The position numbers and the translations under genes were made by a program. Below the pieces are notes generated by a model. It did not search any database. It was not told where the DNA came from and was given only the letters and a program-made list of their open reading frames with translations. From Algicella marina (GTDB lineage Bacteria > Pseudomonadota > Alphaproteobacteria > Rhodobacterales > Rhodobacteraceae), in NCBI RefSeq assembly GCF_009931615.1, contig NZ_CP046620.1:1627501-1691500 (forward strand): DNA of 64,000 nucleotides, given 5' to 3'. Positions 37,873-49,417 of this stretch are shown here, piece after piece (positions within the stretch are counted from its first letter, which is position 1; each line of letters begins with the position of its first letter).

Positions 37873-38664
37873 TTGCACCCTTTCCGAATTCTACCTTTCG
37901 CAACCGCCCTCCTGCTGGCCAGCACGTCGCTGCCGGCCCTTTCTCAGGATACCGGCACGGACGCCAACTCAACCGACGCTGACGTCGAGGTTCCGGCACC
38001 CGTGGAAACGGAATCCGTTGCAGAAGAAGCAATCGAATCCGAAGGGCCTTCGACCCTGACGACCGAGGAACCGGCAGAGCCCGCGGCCGAGACACCCGAG
38101 CCGGCGACGACCACAGCCGAACCGGCGACAGTCGAACCCGCGTCCGAAGAGCCGGCAGCAGAAGAAACTGCAGCCGAGGAACCCGCTACCGATGTCGCGG
38201 CCGACCCGGCCCCCGAAGCGCCCGCCGAGCCAGAGATCGAGACCGAGGTTTTCGGCGATTGGGAAAAGCGCTGCGCGGTGGCCACCAACCAGTGCTTCAT
38301 CTATCAGATCGCCCGTGACGAGGCCGGCAACGCCGTCGCTGAAGTCACCATTGTCTCCCTGCCCGATGGCGATCAGGCCGAGGCAGGCGCCACCATCGTC
38401 ACCCCGCTCGGCACCCTGCTGCCCTCCGGCCTTGTCATGCAGGTCGACAGCGGTCAGGCCCGCAAATACGAATACAGCTGGTGCACCCGCTCCGGCTGCT
38501 TCGCGCGCTTCGGGCTCGAAGCCGGCTACATTGCCAACCTAAAAGCCGGGAACAAGGCGATCATGCAGCTCTCATCAGTCGCAGCGCCGGAACGGCCGAT
38601 CCGCCTGAACCTGTCGTTGTCCGGCTTCACTGCCGCCTACGAGGCACTGCCGTCACCGGAGTGA
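37873..38664 (+). CDS. Invasion-associated locus B (IalB)-like protein
   Basis: 263 residues. It begins at TTG 37873 with AGAGG seven bases upstream. A signal peptide (LLLASTSLPALS) leads into a long Glu/Pro/Ala/Thr-rich linker (about 30-115), then the IalB domain with EVFGDWEKRC, a Cys-containing CFIYQI strand, PLGTLLPSGLVMQVD and the CTRSGCFARF loop. The domain is periplasmic and of unknown biochemical role. The linker length looks unusual for the family and may span peptidoglycan. Confidence 0.88.
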   Translation: MHPFRILPFATALLLASTSLPALSQDTGTDANSTDADVEVPAPVETESVAEEAIESEGPSTLTTEEPAEPAAETPEPATTTAEPATVEPASEEPAAEETAAEEPATDVAADPAPEAPAEPEIETEVFGDWEKRCAVATNQCFIYQIARDEAGNAVAEVTIVSLPDGDQAEAGATIVTPLGTLLPSGLVMQVDSGQARKYEYSWCTRSGCFARFGLEAGYIANLKAGNKAIMQLSSVAAPERPIRLNLSLSGFTAAYEALPSPE

Positions 38665-38696
38665 CCCCGCGACTTGGGAAAATTGACCAAATGGTA

Positions 38697-38722
38697 AAAG
38701 GCCCTCTCCGGAGGGCCTTTTT
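38697..38722. terminator. Bidirectional terminator
   Basis: AAAAGGCCCTC-TCCG-GAGGGCCTTTTT between the convergent IalB-like and KAS genes. A runs on both sides serve transcription from either strand. Confidence 0.85.
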
Positions 38723-38744
38723 CATGTCTGGTTCCGGCATTTAG

Positions 38745-38788
38745 CCATACCAAATCCATACCGAAACCATACCAAACCCATATTGGGG
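38745..38788. repeat. Short 11-bp tandem repeat
   Basis: Three and a half units close to CCATACCAAAN at 38745-38788, just before the KAS gene end. One helical turn per unit. No function can be assigned; a protein-binding array or slippage tract are both possible. Confidence 0.5.
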
Positions 38789-38794
38789 TCAGGC

Positions 38795-40003
38795 TCAGAT
38801 CCGCGCCACCGTCAGCACCGCGTTCAACCCTCCGAACGCAAAGGCATTGGACATTGCCACCTGCACGTCCGCCTCCCGCGCGACGTTCGGCACCACGTCC
38901 AAATCGCACTCCGTATCCGGCTCTTCATAGTTGATCGTCGGCGCGATGATCCCGTCCCGAACGGCCATGATACAGGCCAGAAGTTCCACTGCGCCAGTTC
39001 CGCCGATCAGGTGCCCATGCATGGATTTCGTACTTGAAATCAAAAGGTTATCGGCGTGGGAGCCAAAGGCTTCCCGCACTGCTGCGCATTCCGTCTTGTC
39101 GTTCGCCGCTGTGCCGGTGCCATGGGCATTGATATATCCCACCGCTTCCGGCGCGATCCCCGCATTCCGCAACGCCCCCTGTATTGCACGTCGCGCACCC
39201 ATCTTGTTGGGCATGACGATATCCGAAGCGTCGGAAGTCATAGCAAATCCAATGACTTCCGCGAGAATATTTGCCCCGCGAGCCTTCGCGTGCTCGTACT
39301 CCTCGAACACGAAAACCGCAGCCCCCTCGCCTTGGACCATGCCGTTGCGGTTGGCGGAAAACGGTCTGCAACCGTCCTTCGACATCACCCGCAAGCCTTC
39401 CCAGGCCTTGATGCCGCCAAAACACAGCATACTCTCTGAACCGCCCGCCAACATCACCTTTGAAACCCCGGAGCGGATCAAGCCAAAGGCCTGTCCCATC
39501 GCGTGGTTGGACGATGCGCAGGCAGTCGCCACAGTGAAACTCGGCCCCTGGAGATTATATCGCATGGAAACATGCGACGCCGCCGCGTTGTTCATTAATC
39601 GTGGAACAACAAAGGGATGCACGCGATTCTTCCCAGCCTCGTAGACGCTGCGATAGTTTTCGTCCTGCGTCTGCAACCCGCCGCCGGCAGTGCCGAGAAC
39701 CACCCCCGCCTCACCTGCCAGTTGCTCCGTCATCTCAAGCCCGGACTGCTCCATCGCCTCCCTGGCGGCCAGCAGTGCAAACTGCGTAAACTTGTCGTAA
39801 AGCGTGATTTCCTGCCGGCTGAAATGTGCCTCCGGCTCATACCCGATGATCTGCCCACCGATGGAGATGGATAACCGCTCCACATCCTGGAAATCCAGCG
39901 GACCGATACCGCACACGCCATCCGCCATCGCCCGCATCACGTCGGTCGCACTGCGCCCCAATGCGCAAATGGCTCCCTGCCCGGTTATGACTACGCGATG
40001 CAT
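38795..40003 (-). CDS. Beta-ketoacyl-ACP synthase (FabF-like)
   Basis: 402 residues, thiolase fold. Catalytic Cys is in VATACASSNHAMG near residue 170, and the two His residues are in YINAHGTGTAANDKTE (near 307) and KSMHGHLIGGTGAVE (near 340), matching KAS-II enzymes. Together with the small ACP 8 bp upstream and lpxD, it probably makes or elongates a specialised acyl chain for lipid A or another envelope lipid rather than general fatty acids. The general-pathway fabF would be elsewhere. Confidence 0.92.
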   Translation of the reverse strand: MHRVVITGQGAICALGRSATDVMRAMADGVCGIGPLDFQDVERLSISIGGQIIGYEPEAHFSRQEITLYDKFTQFALLAAREAMEQSGLEMTEQLAGEAGVVLGTAGGGLQTQDENYRSVYEAGKNRVHPFVVPRLMNNAAASHVSMRYNLQGPSFTVATACASSNHAMGQAFGLIRSGVSKVMLAGGSESMLCFGGIKAWEGLRVMSKDGCRPFSANRNGMVQGEGAAVFVFEEYEHAKARGANILAEVIGFAMTSDASDIVMPNKMGARRAIQGALRNAGIAPEAVGYINAHGTGTAANDKTECAAVREAFGSHADNLLISSTKSMHGHLIGGTGAVELLACIMAVRDGIIAPTINYEEPDTECDLDVVPNVAREADVQVAMSNAFAFGGLNAVLTVARI

Positions 40004-40011
40004 ATGCTTGA

Positions 40012-40278
40012 TCAGGCGTTCTTTTTCGCAATAAGCGATTCCACCGCCGTCACCATTGAGCGCACATTCGAAATGTCGAACTCGGATTGCGCCGGATCGT
40101 TGGCGTTGAACGGTACGGAGATGTCGAACTGCTCCTCGATCGCGAAGATCGCCTCCACCAGCCCAAGGCTGTCGAGCCCGAGTTCTTCCAGCGTCGCCTC
40201 AGGAGTCACCTCTTCCGGCTCCAGGACAGCCTGCTCAGCAATGATTGCGATAACCTTGTCAGCAACGGAGCCCGCCAT
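40012..40278 (-). CDS. Acyl carrier protein
   Basis: 88 residues. The phosphopantetheine Ser is in LGLDSLGLVEAIFAIE near residue 36. The loop after it (FNANDPAQSEFDISNV) is longer and differs from housekeeping AcpP, so this is a dedicated carrier, not AcpP. It lies between lpxD and the FabF-like synthase, 8 bp and 30 bp from them, which suggests the three handle one acyl group. Confidence 0.9.
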   Translation of the reverse strand: MAGSVADKVIAIIAEQAVLEPEEVTPEATLEELGLDSLGLVEAIFAIEEQFDISVPFNANDPAQSEFDISNVRSMVTAVESLIAKKNA

Positions 40279-40308
40279 GACGTCCCTCTCTCAACTTCCC
40301 GCTCTGAT

Positions 40309-41400
40309 CTACTCTTTCAGACCGGCCTTTGAAACCCGTTTTTCTGCCTCCTGCAGCTTGGTCAACAGCCGCGGCAACCGACGCGTTGCCTTGTAGACAT
40401 TTACGGAGACATCCATCGGCATCGCCGGGGTGCCCATCATTATCTTACCGGAGGGCACATTGGCGTTGATCCCGGTCTGTGCCGTGATGATTACATCCGA
40501 ACCAATGTTGATGTGATCGGCAATGCCCGCCTGCCCAGCGAGAACCACTCGATCACCGATTACCGAGCTGCCCGCAACGCCCGACTGCCCGCACAAAAGG
40601 CAATGGTTTCCAATAGTTACATTGTGGCCAACCATCACCAGTCCATCCAGCTTCGTACCGTCACCGATCTTCGTGTCGGCCACCGTACCACGGTCCACCG
40701 CGGAATTGGCGCCCATTTCCACATCGTCTCCGATTACCACACCGCCCATGGAATTGATGCGGGCAAAACCGGCCGTCCGGCTCGCCTCTGAAATCTTGCC
40801 AGTGCTGCGCGCCTCTTCGACCGCTCCCGGCTGCGGAGACACAAAAGAGAAGCCGTCACCACCCACCGAAACACCAATCTGGCCGATGAAACGATTGCCA
40901 ATCCGCACGTGGGGCCCGATATGGGCACCCGGAAACAGCAGTAGATCGTCCCCGATCACGGTGTTCTCGCCAATGGAACAATGGCTCGAGATCCGCGCAC
41001 GCACGCCGATCCGCGCCCCTGATTGCACATGGACAAACGGCCCGATTGCCGCACCCGCACCGATTTCCGCTCCATCCTCGATCACTGCCGTGGGATGTAT
41101 TCCCGGCGCAATTTTCAGCGGTCTCTCAAACAACTTGCCAATGCCCGCCATGACGTAGCGAGAGCGTGGCGCAAAGATCGCTGCCCGGAGGCCCAGCGCT
41201 TCCCAGTCCGTCCCTTCGGCGACAATGGCCACCAGTGCCTTGCCATCCGCCAATTGCCCGACGAACTTTTTCTCCATGGCCATAGCGACATGCTCAGGCC
41301 CGGCTCGGCCCGGCTCTGCCGGCGCGGTGACACGAAGACCAAGATCGCCCGCCGCTTCGGCGCCGAGGGCTTTCGCCAGTTCTTCCACGGAATAACTCAT
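40309..41400 (-). CDS. lpxD: UDP-3-O-acylglucosamine N-acyltransferase
   Basis: 363 residues. Transfers a 3-hydroxyacyl chain from ACP to UDP-3-O-acyl-glucosamine in lipid A synthesis. An N-terminal uridine-binding domain (to about 105) is followed by many left-handed beta-helix hexapeptide repeats (IAPGIHPTAVIEDGAEIGAG and on to about 320), with the catalytic His in GHNVTIGNHCLLCGQ. ATG 41400 has AAGGAG nine bases away. It is the first of the three genes lpxD-ACP-KAS. Confidence 0.96.
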   Translation of the reverse strand: MSYSVEELAKALGAEAAGDLGLRVTAPAEPGRAGPEHVAMAMEKKFVGQLADGKALVAIVAEGTDWEALGLRAAIFAPRSRYVMAGIGKLFERPLKIAPGIHPTAVIEDGAEIGAGAAIGPFVHVQSGARIGVRARISSHCSIGENTVIGDDLLLFPGAHIGPHVRIGNRFIGQIGVSVGGDGFSFVSPQPGAVEEARSTGKISEASRTAGFARINSMGGVVIGDDVEMGANSAVDRGTVADTKIGDGTKLDGLVMVGHNVTIGNHCLLCGQSGVAGSSVIGDRVVLAGQAGIADHINIGSDVIITAQTGINANVPSGKIMMGTPAMPMDVSVNVYKATRRLPRLLTKLQEAEKRVSKAGLKE

Positions 41401-41482
41401 GCGCGCCTCTCCTTCCGCCCAAACCAAAGGCGGCGACAGGCTCCCGCCCGTCGCCGCCACACCTGATCTAGTGGAATACGGA

Positions 41483-43153
41483 TCAGCCTTCAACCACACC
41501 CAGCGAAACGCCTGCGTTCTCAAGCGCCTGGAACACCCGCGCATCCCGACCATAGATGTCGGCGCGATACTGCGGCGTACCGTCTTCGGCCACCCACGCT
41601 GAATTGTACGACAGGTATATCGGAAGCGGTTGTTCTAGGTTCAGGTGCCGCTCACTGCCACTGTTCAAGACAGATTGGAACAAGGCATCCGGGTTATCGG
41701 ACTGAGGGGCCAGCAACACACGGGCCAGTTCGAACGGCTTCTGCACCCGGACACATCCATGGCTGTAGGCCCGCGCATCCCGATTGAACAGCGATTTGGA
41801 GGGCGTGTCGTGCAGGTAGATGTTGTACTGGTTGGGGAACATGAACTTCACACGGCCCAGCGCATTACCGCCGCCCGGTTTCTGCTTGATGATAAACGGA
41901 AAATTGGACTGGCTGAATTTCGAAAAGTTCACGAACTTCGGATTAACCCGCGTGCCGTTGCGCGTCATGACCTGATAGGTGGAGCCGAGGGCACCGGGAT
42001 TCCGCTTCAATTTCGGCAGCATCTCCTCGGTGGTAATAGAGCGCGGAACATGCCACGTCGGGTTCACCACCATATGGGTCATGGTGTCGTTGAATTCCTG
42101 CGTGCGATGCTTGTTCTTACCGATCACGGTGCGCGACCAGAAAATCGTCTCACCGTCCTGGATGACGGAAACGGAAAAGTCCGCCTGGTTCACATAGACG
42201 TGCCTTGCGCCGCGTTCGACGTTCAGCCACCGCTGGCGTTCCAGATTCACGAGGACTTGCTTCAGCCGATCCTCCGCGGAGGCGTTGATGGCCTCCAGTG
42301 TCATCGGCCCCGCCACGCCATCGTCATTGAGGCCATGCGTCAGCTGGAAAGCCTTCACCGCTTCGATAAGAAGGTCGTCATAGAGAGGCGAGTCTCCGTA
42401 ATCCTGCCCGCTGATCCGCGAAAGCCGACTGCGGATATCGACGACACGAGGAGACGAATTCCCCGCCTTGATGGACGGCCCACCGGAAACCTTCGCGCCC
42501 CAGTCCCCTGCAGCGATTATATCCTTCAGTCTGATCAGTTCTTCCTGAAGCTTGGCATACTGCGGGTGAGCCGGTGCTAGCGCCCGGAAAAAACCCGCCA
42601 CGTCCGTCGTCGCTTCGAGTTCAGCCAAGAGAGCCACAGCTTCAGGGCGCGGAGGCTTGATGGCGATGTCCCGATCCACGCTCCGCGGTTCCAGCAAGCC
42701 GGACGATACGTCACGCGCATACGTAAGAAACGCCTTTCCGGCTGCGATCTCAGCCTCGGCCTCGGCGACAGATCCATCGGAAAAAAGCTCGGCCAGTTCG
42801 GCGATGCCATAGCGATCTTTCGGCAAGCCATGTTCGTCGGCTGACAGAAGAACGTCCAGAAGCGCAGCTTTGCGGGATTCGTCCCAAATCGGCACGAAAC
42901 CATTTTGCTCGTAGTATTCGAACAGGCTGTCGGAAACTCCCGCAGTCTCCAATGCAGTCCGGAAGGCACGAGCCTCCCGCGTCAGAACCAACTCGGGCTC
43001 CGCATTCATCACGGCCGAAACCACCTCACCGCCGACCGTGGCCGCCTCAGTGGTGGCCAGATCCTGCGCATAGGCGCTGCCTGCGACGATGAGCGCCACG
43101 AAACTTGCCGCCAGCCGACGAAGCGGGAAACGGTGTACGAATTCCGAATTCAT
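41483..43153 (-). CDS. L,D-transpeptidase (YkuD domain)
   Basis: 556 residues. Signal peptide to about residue 30, a long periplasmic region, a peptidoglycan-binding-like segment with QLTHGLNDDGVAGPMTLEAI, then the YkuD domain with YLHDTPSKSLF and the catalytic SHGCVRVQKPFELA near residue 490. It cross-links or edits peptidoglycan by transpeptidation between meso-DAP residues. ATG 43153 is taken as the start; GTG 43159 two codons before is nearly as good. It faces the DUF882 gene across a 328-bp divergent region. Confidence 0.92.
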   Translation of the reverse strand: MNSEFVHRFPLRRLAASFVALIVAGSAYAQDLATTEAATVGGEVVSAVMNAEPELVLTREARAFRTALETAGVSDSLFEYYEQNGFVPIWDESRKAALLDVLLSADEHGLPKDRYGIAELAELFSDGSVAEAEAEIAAGKAFLTYARDVSSGLLEPRSVDRDIAIKPPRPEAVALLAELEATTDVAGFFRALAPAHPQYAKLQEELIRLKDIIAAGDWGAKVSGGPSIKAGNSSPRVVDIRSRLSRISGQDYGDSPLYDDLLIEAVKAFQLTHGLNDDGVAGPMTLEAINASAEDRLKQVLVNLERQRWLNVERGARHVYVNQADFSVSVIQDGETIFWSRTVIGKNKHRTQEFNDTMTHMVVNPTWHVPRSITTEEMLPKLKRNPGALGSTYQVMTRNGTRVNPKFVNFSKFSQSNFPFIIKQKPGGGNALGRVKFMFPNQYNIYLHDTPSKSLFNRDARAYSHGCVRVQKPFELARVLLAPQSDNPDALFQSVLNSGSERHLNLEQPLPIYLSYNSAWVAEDGTPQYRADIYGRDARVFQALENAGVSLGVVEG

Positions 43154-43380
43154 TCTCACAGCTCGACAGTCCTCTATTACCGCGATGTTCTTGCCTGAAG
43201 ACTTAATATATCCCTCACGACGTCAACAGATGCGGGTGAAGCTTCGCATTCAATTCTGCGGCAGCGTGTGTTTTTCGCCGCATTCACGCTGATTTGACCG
43301 ATCCAATCGTGTGAAAACGGCCCTACTGTGGCGATTCGGCAAGAATCCGCTCATCTTTTGTCACCGAGGGAACCAAAATC

Positions 43381-43409
43381 TTGGCAGTTAACCAACGGTT
43401 TGCCATAGT
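43381..43409 (+). promoter_or_regulatory. Promoter of the DUF882 gene
   Basis: TTGGCA and CATAGT separated by 17 bp, about 70 bp before the ATG. The rest of the 43160-43481 gap shows no gene. Confidence 0.55.
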
Positions 43410-43481
43410 CCCTTACATGCGGTGACGCAAAGCTGCCAATCGGCTGTTAGATGCCCAAAAAAGATGACGTGAAGCAGGCAA

Positions 43482-44054
43482 ATGAGCAAAAATACACTTC
43501 CTGAAATCGGTCGCCGGGCGTTTCTGGGTGGAATTTTCACCCTCACCGCCACAGCGTCCGCCCCTTACTACGCAAATGCGGCCGGTTTCCTTCGGGGTGC
43601 CGGCGATGTCCGCCGGATCAAGCTGCGCTCCCAGCGTACAGGCGAGGCTGTCGATACGATCTACTGGGTCGAAGGCAGCTACATCAAAGAGGCTCTCGCA
43701 GAGATCAACTGGTTCATGCGCGACTGGCGCGAGAACGAGGCCATCGGTTATGACCGTCGCAACATCGATATTCTCGCAGCAACACTGCGGTTGATGGATA
43801 CCGATGAGCCCTATCACGTGGTCTCCGGCTATCGCAGCCCGAAGACGAATGCGATGCTCAGCCGCTCAAATCGCGGCGTTGCCCGCAATTCCTATCACAT
43901 GAAGGGAATGGCCGCAGATTTGAAACTGTCCACGCGCTCCATCAACCAGATGGCAAAGGCCGCAGTTGCCTGCAACGCGGGCGGTGTCGGCAAATACGGC
44001 CGTTCAAATTTCGTGCATATGGATTGCGGTCCCGTCCGCACTTGGCGCGGCTGA
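43482..44054 (+). CDS. DUF882/M15-like murein endopeptidase
   Basis: 190 residues. A Tat-type signal (EIGRRAFLGGIFTL) then a short mature domain with VSGYRSPKTNAMLSRSNRG, SYHMKGMAADL with two zinc ligands, and a final VHMDCGPVRTW carrying the third. The pattern matches DUF882 (YcbK-like) zinc peptidases that cut peptidoglycan. Placed head-to-head with the L,D-transpeptidase, so the two probably shape the same cross-links. Exporting this enzyme by Tat is unusual compared with Sec but is seen in the family. Confidence 0.9.
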   Translation: MSKNTLPEIGRRAFLGGIFTLTATASAPYYANAAGFLRGAGDVRRIKLRSQRTGEAVDTIYWVEGSYIKEALAEINWFMRDWRENEAIGYDRRNIDILAATLRLMDTDEPYHVVSGYRSPKTNAMLSRSNRGVARNSYHMKGMAADLKLSTRSINQMAKAAVACNAGGVGKYGRSNFVHMDCGPVRTWRG

Positions 44055-44073
44055 CCTCCGCCCGCCGCGCCCT

Positions 44074-45345
44074 TCAGGGGCGAAGCGAGCCGTTACCCTC
44101 GACCAGATATTTGAAACTTGTCAATTGACGAGCGCCGACTGGCCCGCGCGCATGCATCTTGCCAGTGGCAATACCGATCTCCGCCCCCATCCCGAACTCT
44201 CCACCATCCGCAAACTGCGTCGAGGCATTGCGCATAAGAATGGCGCTGTCGAGTTCCGCGAAGAAGCGTGCTGCAGCCGCATCGTCCTCCGTCAGAATGC
44301 AATCCGTATGGTTGGACCCATAGCGAGAGATATGCTCAATCGCGCCATCCAGCCCATCGACCAGTTTTGCCGCAACAATCATGTCGAGATATTCTCGCCC
44401 CCAATCAGCCTCGGTCGCGGGCACGGCACCAGCCAGGTCGATCCCCTCTCCGGCTCGCACTTCCACGCCTGCCGCCGCGAGATCGGCCAGAAACGGCACT
44501 CCATGCTGCGCGTAATACGAACGATCTATGAGAATACATTCCACCGCCCCACAGATTCCGGTGCGACGAGTCTTGGCATTGAGGATCACCTTGCGCGCTG
44601 TCTCCGTATCAGCCTCGGCATCCACGTAGATATGTACGATACCTTCCAGATGCGCGAATACCGGCACGCGCGCATCGGCCTGCACCTTGGCTACCAGGCC
44701 CTTCCCACCACGTGGCACAATCACATCGATGTAGCGGCTCATCGTCAGCATTTCGCCAACCGCCGCCCGGTCGCGGGTCGGCACCAACTGAATTGCGGCT
44801 TCCGTTAATCCGGCTGTCCGCAGGCCTTCCATCAGACACTCATGGAGGGCTCGTGCGGAGTGAAAACTCTCGGATCCGCCGCGCAGGATCGCTGCATTGC
44901 CCGCTTTCAGGCACAGAGCGCCGGCGTCCACCGTTACGTTGGGACGGCTCTCGAAAATCACGCCCACAACACCAAGTGGGGTGGCCACTTTGCGGATATG
45001 CAGTCCGGAAGGCTGATCCCACTCTTCGAGTAGCGCACCCACCGGGTCGTCCTGACCGGCGATTGAGTTGAGACTATCGACGATTCCGTCCAGACGGTCT
45101 TGCGTCAGTTTCAGGCGGTCGAGCATTGCCGGTGTCAGACCTTTAGCCTCCGCCGCAGCCATATCCTCGGCGTTGGCGGCGAGGATGTCTGCACTGCGGG
45201 AGCGGATCGCGCCGCCCGCGTTGCGCAGCGCGGCGTTCTTCTGCTGCGACGTCGCGACCGCGAGTTTGCGTGAGGCCGCCCGCGCAGCCTCCCCTATTTC
45301 ACGCATGATCTCCGCGACGTTCAAATCCGTGCCGTCCATAGCCAT
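44074..45345 (-). CDS. proA: Glutamate-5-semialdehyde dehydrogenase
   Basis: 423 residues. Reduces gamma-glutamyl phosphate to the semialdehyde in proline synthesis. It has the ALDH-fold [32 protein letters not shown], and the catalytic Cys in [17 protein letters not shown] near residue 258. It starts 9 bp after proB, one transcript with it and obgE. Confidence 0.97.
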   Translation of the reverse strand: MAMDGTDLNVAEIMREIGEAARAASRKLAVATSQQKNAALRNAGGAIRSRSADILAANAEDMAAAEAKGLTPAMLDRLKLTQDRLDGIVDSLNSIAGQDDPVGALLEEWDQPSGLHIRKVATPLGVVGVIFESRPNVTVDAGALCLKAGNAAILRGGSESFHSARALHECLMEGLRTAGLTEAAIQLVPTRDRAAVGEMLTMSRYIDVIVPRGGKGLVAKVQADARVPVFAHLEGIVHIYVDAEADTETARKVILNAKTRRTGICGAVECILIDRSYYAQHGVPFLADLAAAGVEVRAGEGIDLAGAVPATEADWGREYLDMIVAAKLVDGLDGAIEHISRYGSNHTDCILTEDDAAAARFFAELDSAILMRNASTQFADGGEFGMGAEIGIATGKMHARGPVGARQLTSFKYLVEGNGSLRP

Positions 45346-45354
45346 TTTTCCCCC

Positions 45355-48096
<2,742 letters not shown>

Positions 48097-48162
48097 CGCT
48101 CAGCCTCCTTGTGCAATTGCCCGTGTCGGGCTGTACCCGTCTCCGGCGTTCTCCGGAAACGA

Positions 48163-48192
48163 AAAGGGCCCGGTCCTTTCAGACCGGGCCCC
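48163..48192 (-). terminator. Terminator after rpmA
   Basis: Minus-strand stem GGGCCCGGTC / GACCGGGCCC (10 bp) with a six-base loop, followed by TTTT. It lies 24 bp after the rpmA stop. Confidence 0.85.
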
Positions 48193-48215
48193 CATTTTCT
48201 GGATCGGGCTGCGGC

Positions 48216-48485
48216 CTACTCGGCTGCCTCCGCCACTGGCAGGACGGAAATGAAGGTACGGCCCTTCATGCCTTTGTGAAACGTCACCTGGCCTTCGCTC
48301 GTGGCGAAGATCGTGTGATCACGGCCCATGCCGACGTTCTGGCCCGGCCACCATTTCGTGCCGCGCTGACGCACGATGATGTTGCCCGGAATGACCGCTT
48401 CGCCACCGAATTTCTTCACGCCAAGGCGGCGGCCGTCACTGTCGCGACCGTTTCGGGATGAACCGCCTGCTTTTTTATGTGCCAT
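48216..48485 (-). CDS. rpmA: 50S ribosomal protein L27
   Basis: 89 residues, with [20 protein letters not shown] and [15 protein letters not shown], the invariant opening of L27. Binds near the peptidyl-transferase centre. It is 12 bp after rplU. The ending extends in the usual alphaproteobacterial way. Confidence 0.97.
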   Translation of the reverse strand: MAHKKAGGSSRNGRDSDGRRLGVKKFGGEAVIPGNIIVRQRGTKWWPGQNVGMGRDHTIFATSEGQVTFHKGMKGRTFISVLPVAEAAE

Positions 48486-48497
48486 TGGTCTCTCTCC

Positions 48498-49205
48498 TTA
48501 TTCGTCTGCTGCGGCGGAGAATTCCTTCGCCTGCGCAATCCAGTTGTCGCGTTCGATCCGCCCCTTGAAGGACAGCCGGTCGTCCATATAGGCGATCTCT
48601 TCCGGACCCCATTCAGCGATCTGCCAGAAGTGATAGACACCGATCTCGTTCAGCGTGCCCTCCAGCTTCGGTCCGACACCGGAGATCTTTTTCAGATCAT
48701 CTGCCTTGCCCTTGGCTTCCGTCAGCAGGTTCTGAGGCTGGGCGCCCGCAGGTGCCTCGGCCTCTGCTTTCGCCTTCGGCTCTTCCTTCTTCGGCGCGGC
48801 CTTTGCCTTCTTGGGCGCAGCCGCGGCAGTGGCGACAACACCGGCAACGGACCCGGCGCCGATTGCTGCCTTCACGCCGGACTTATCACCGCCGGAGGCC
48901 AGAATATCAGTCACGCGAACAACGGTCAGGGACTGACGATGTCCCTTCTTGCGCTGCGAGGAATGCTTCCGGCGACGCTTCTTGAAGCTGATCGTCTTCG
49001 GTCCGCGGATCTGGTCCAGAACTTCCGCCTGAACGGCAGCACCTTCAACCAGCGGCGCGCCAACGGTGACCGTATCACCACCCAGCATCATCACTTCGTT
49101 GAACTGGATCGTCTCACCCGCCTCTGCGGCAAGTTTCTCGACGCGGAACGTATCGTCCTTGGCAACTTTATACTGCTTGCCACCAGTCTTCAGTACAGCG
49201 AACAT
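48498..49205 (-). CDS. rplU: 50S ribosomal protein L21 with long C-terminal extension
   Basis: 235 residues against about 103 for the usual L21. Residues 1-103 are standard L21 ([14 protein letters not shown], then [18 protein letters not shown]). Residues about 104-160 are a Lys/Ala/Pro-rich linker. Residues about 165-235 carry a helix-hairpin-helix-like domain ([19 protein letters not shown], then [16 protein letters not shown]). Similar tails are known on L21 and NuoE in Rhodobacterales. The domain may touch RNA or another protein. Start and promoter are clear. Confidence 0.95.
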   Translation of the reverse strand: MFAVLKTGGKQYKVAKDDTFRVEKLAAEAGETIQFNEVMMLGGDTVTVGAPLVEGAAVQAEVLDQIRGPKTISFKKRRRKHSSQRKKGHRQSLTVVRVTDILASGGDKSGVKAAIGAGSVAGVVATAAAAPKKAKAAPKKEEPKAKAEAEAPAGAQPQNLLTEAKGKADDLKKISGVGPKLEGTLNEIGVYHFWQIAEWGPEEIAYMDDRLSFKGRIERDNWIAQAKEFSAAADE

Positions 49206-49343
49206 CCGCCACCTCTGTTTCCGTCGCGTCCTGCGGCCCCGCTAGGCGGCGTTTCGCGGGCCAGCCCCGCGCCTCGAACTGCGTACCCTTGTCCGGGTAA
49301 TTGCATTACACCGCCCCGGCCAAAGGGCCGGTTCGGAAGCTGC

Positions 49344-49372
49344 CTTATGATTGCAGAGGGTCAGCCTGTCAA
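49344..49372 (-). promoter_or_regulatory. Promoter of rplU-rpmA
   Basis: On the minus strand, a consensus TTGACA and CATAAG are spaced by 17 bp, about 140 bp before the rplU ATG. Confidence 0.7.
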
Positions 49373-49417
49373 GGCCCGCCGGGAGCATTTTGCTCTTGTT
49401 TCCGCCGAGAGCTGTGC

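Noticed and set aside
38745-38788. CRISPR array
   Set aside because: Units are 11 bp with no spacers. No cas gene anywhere in the window.
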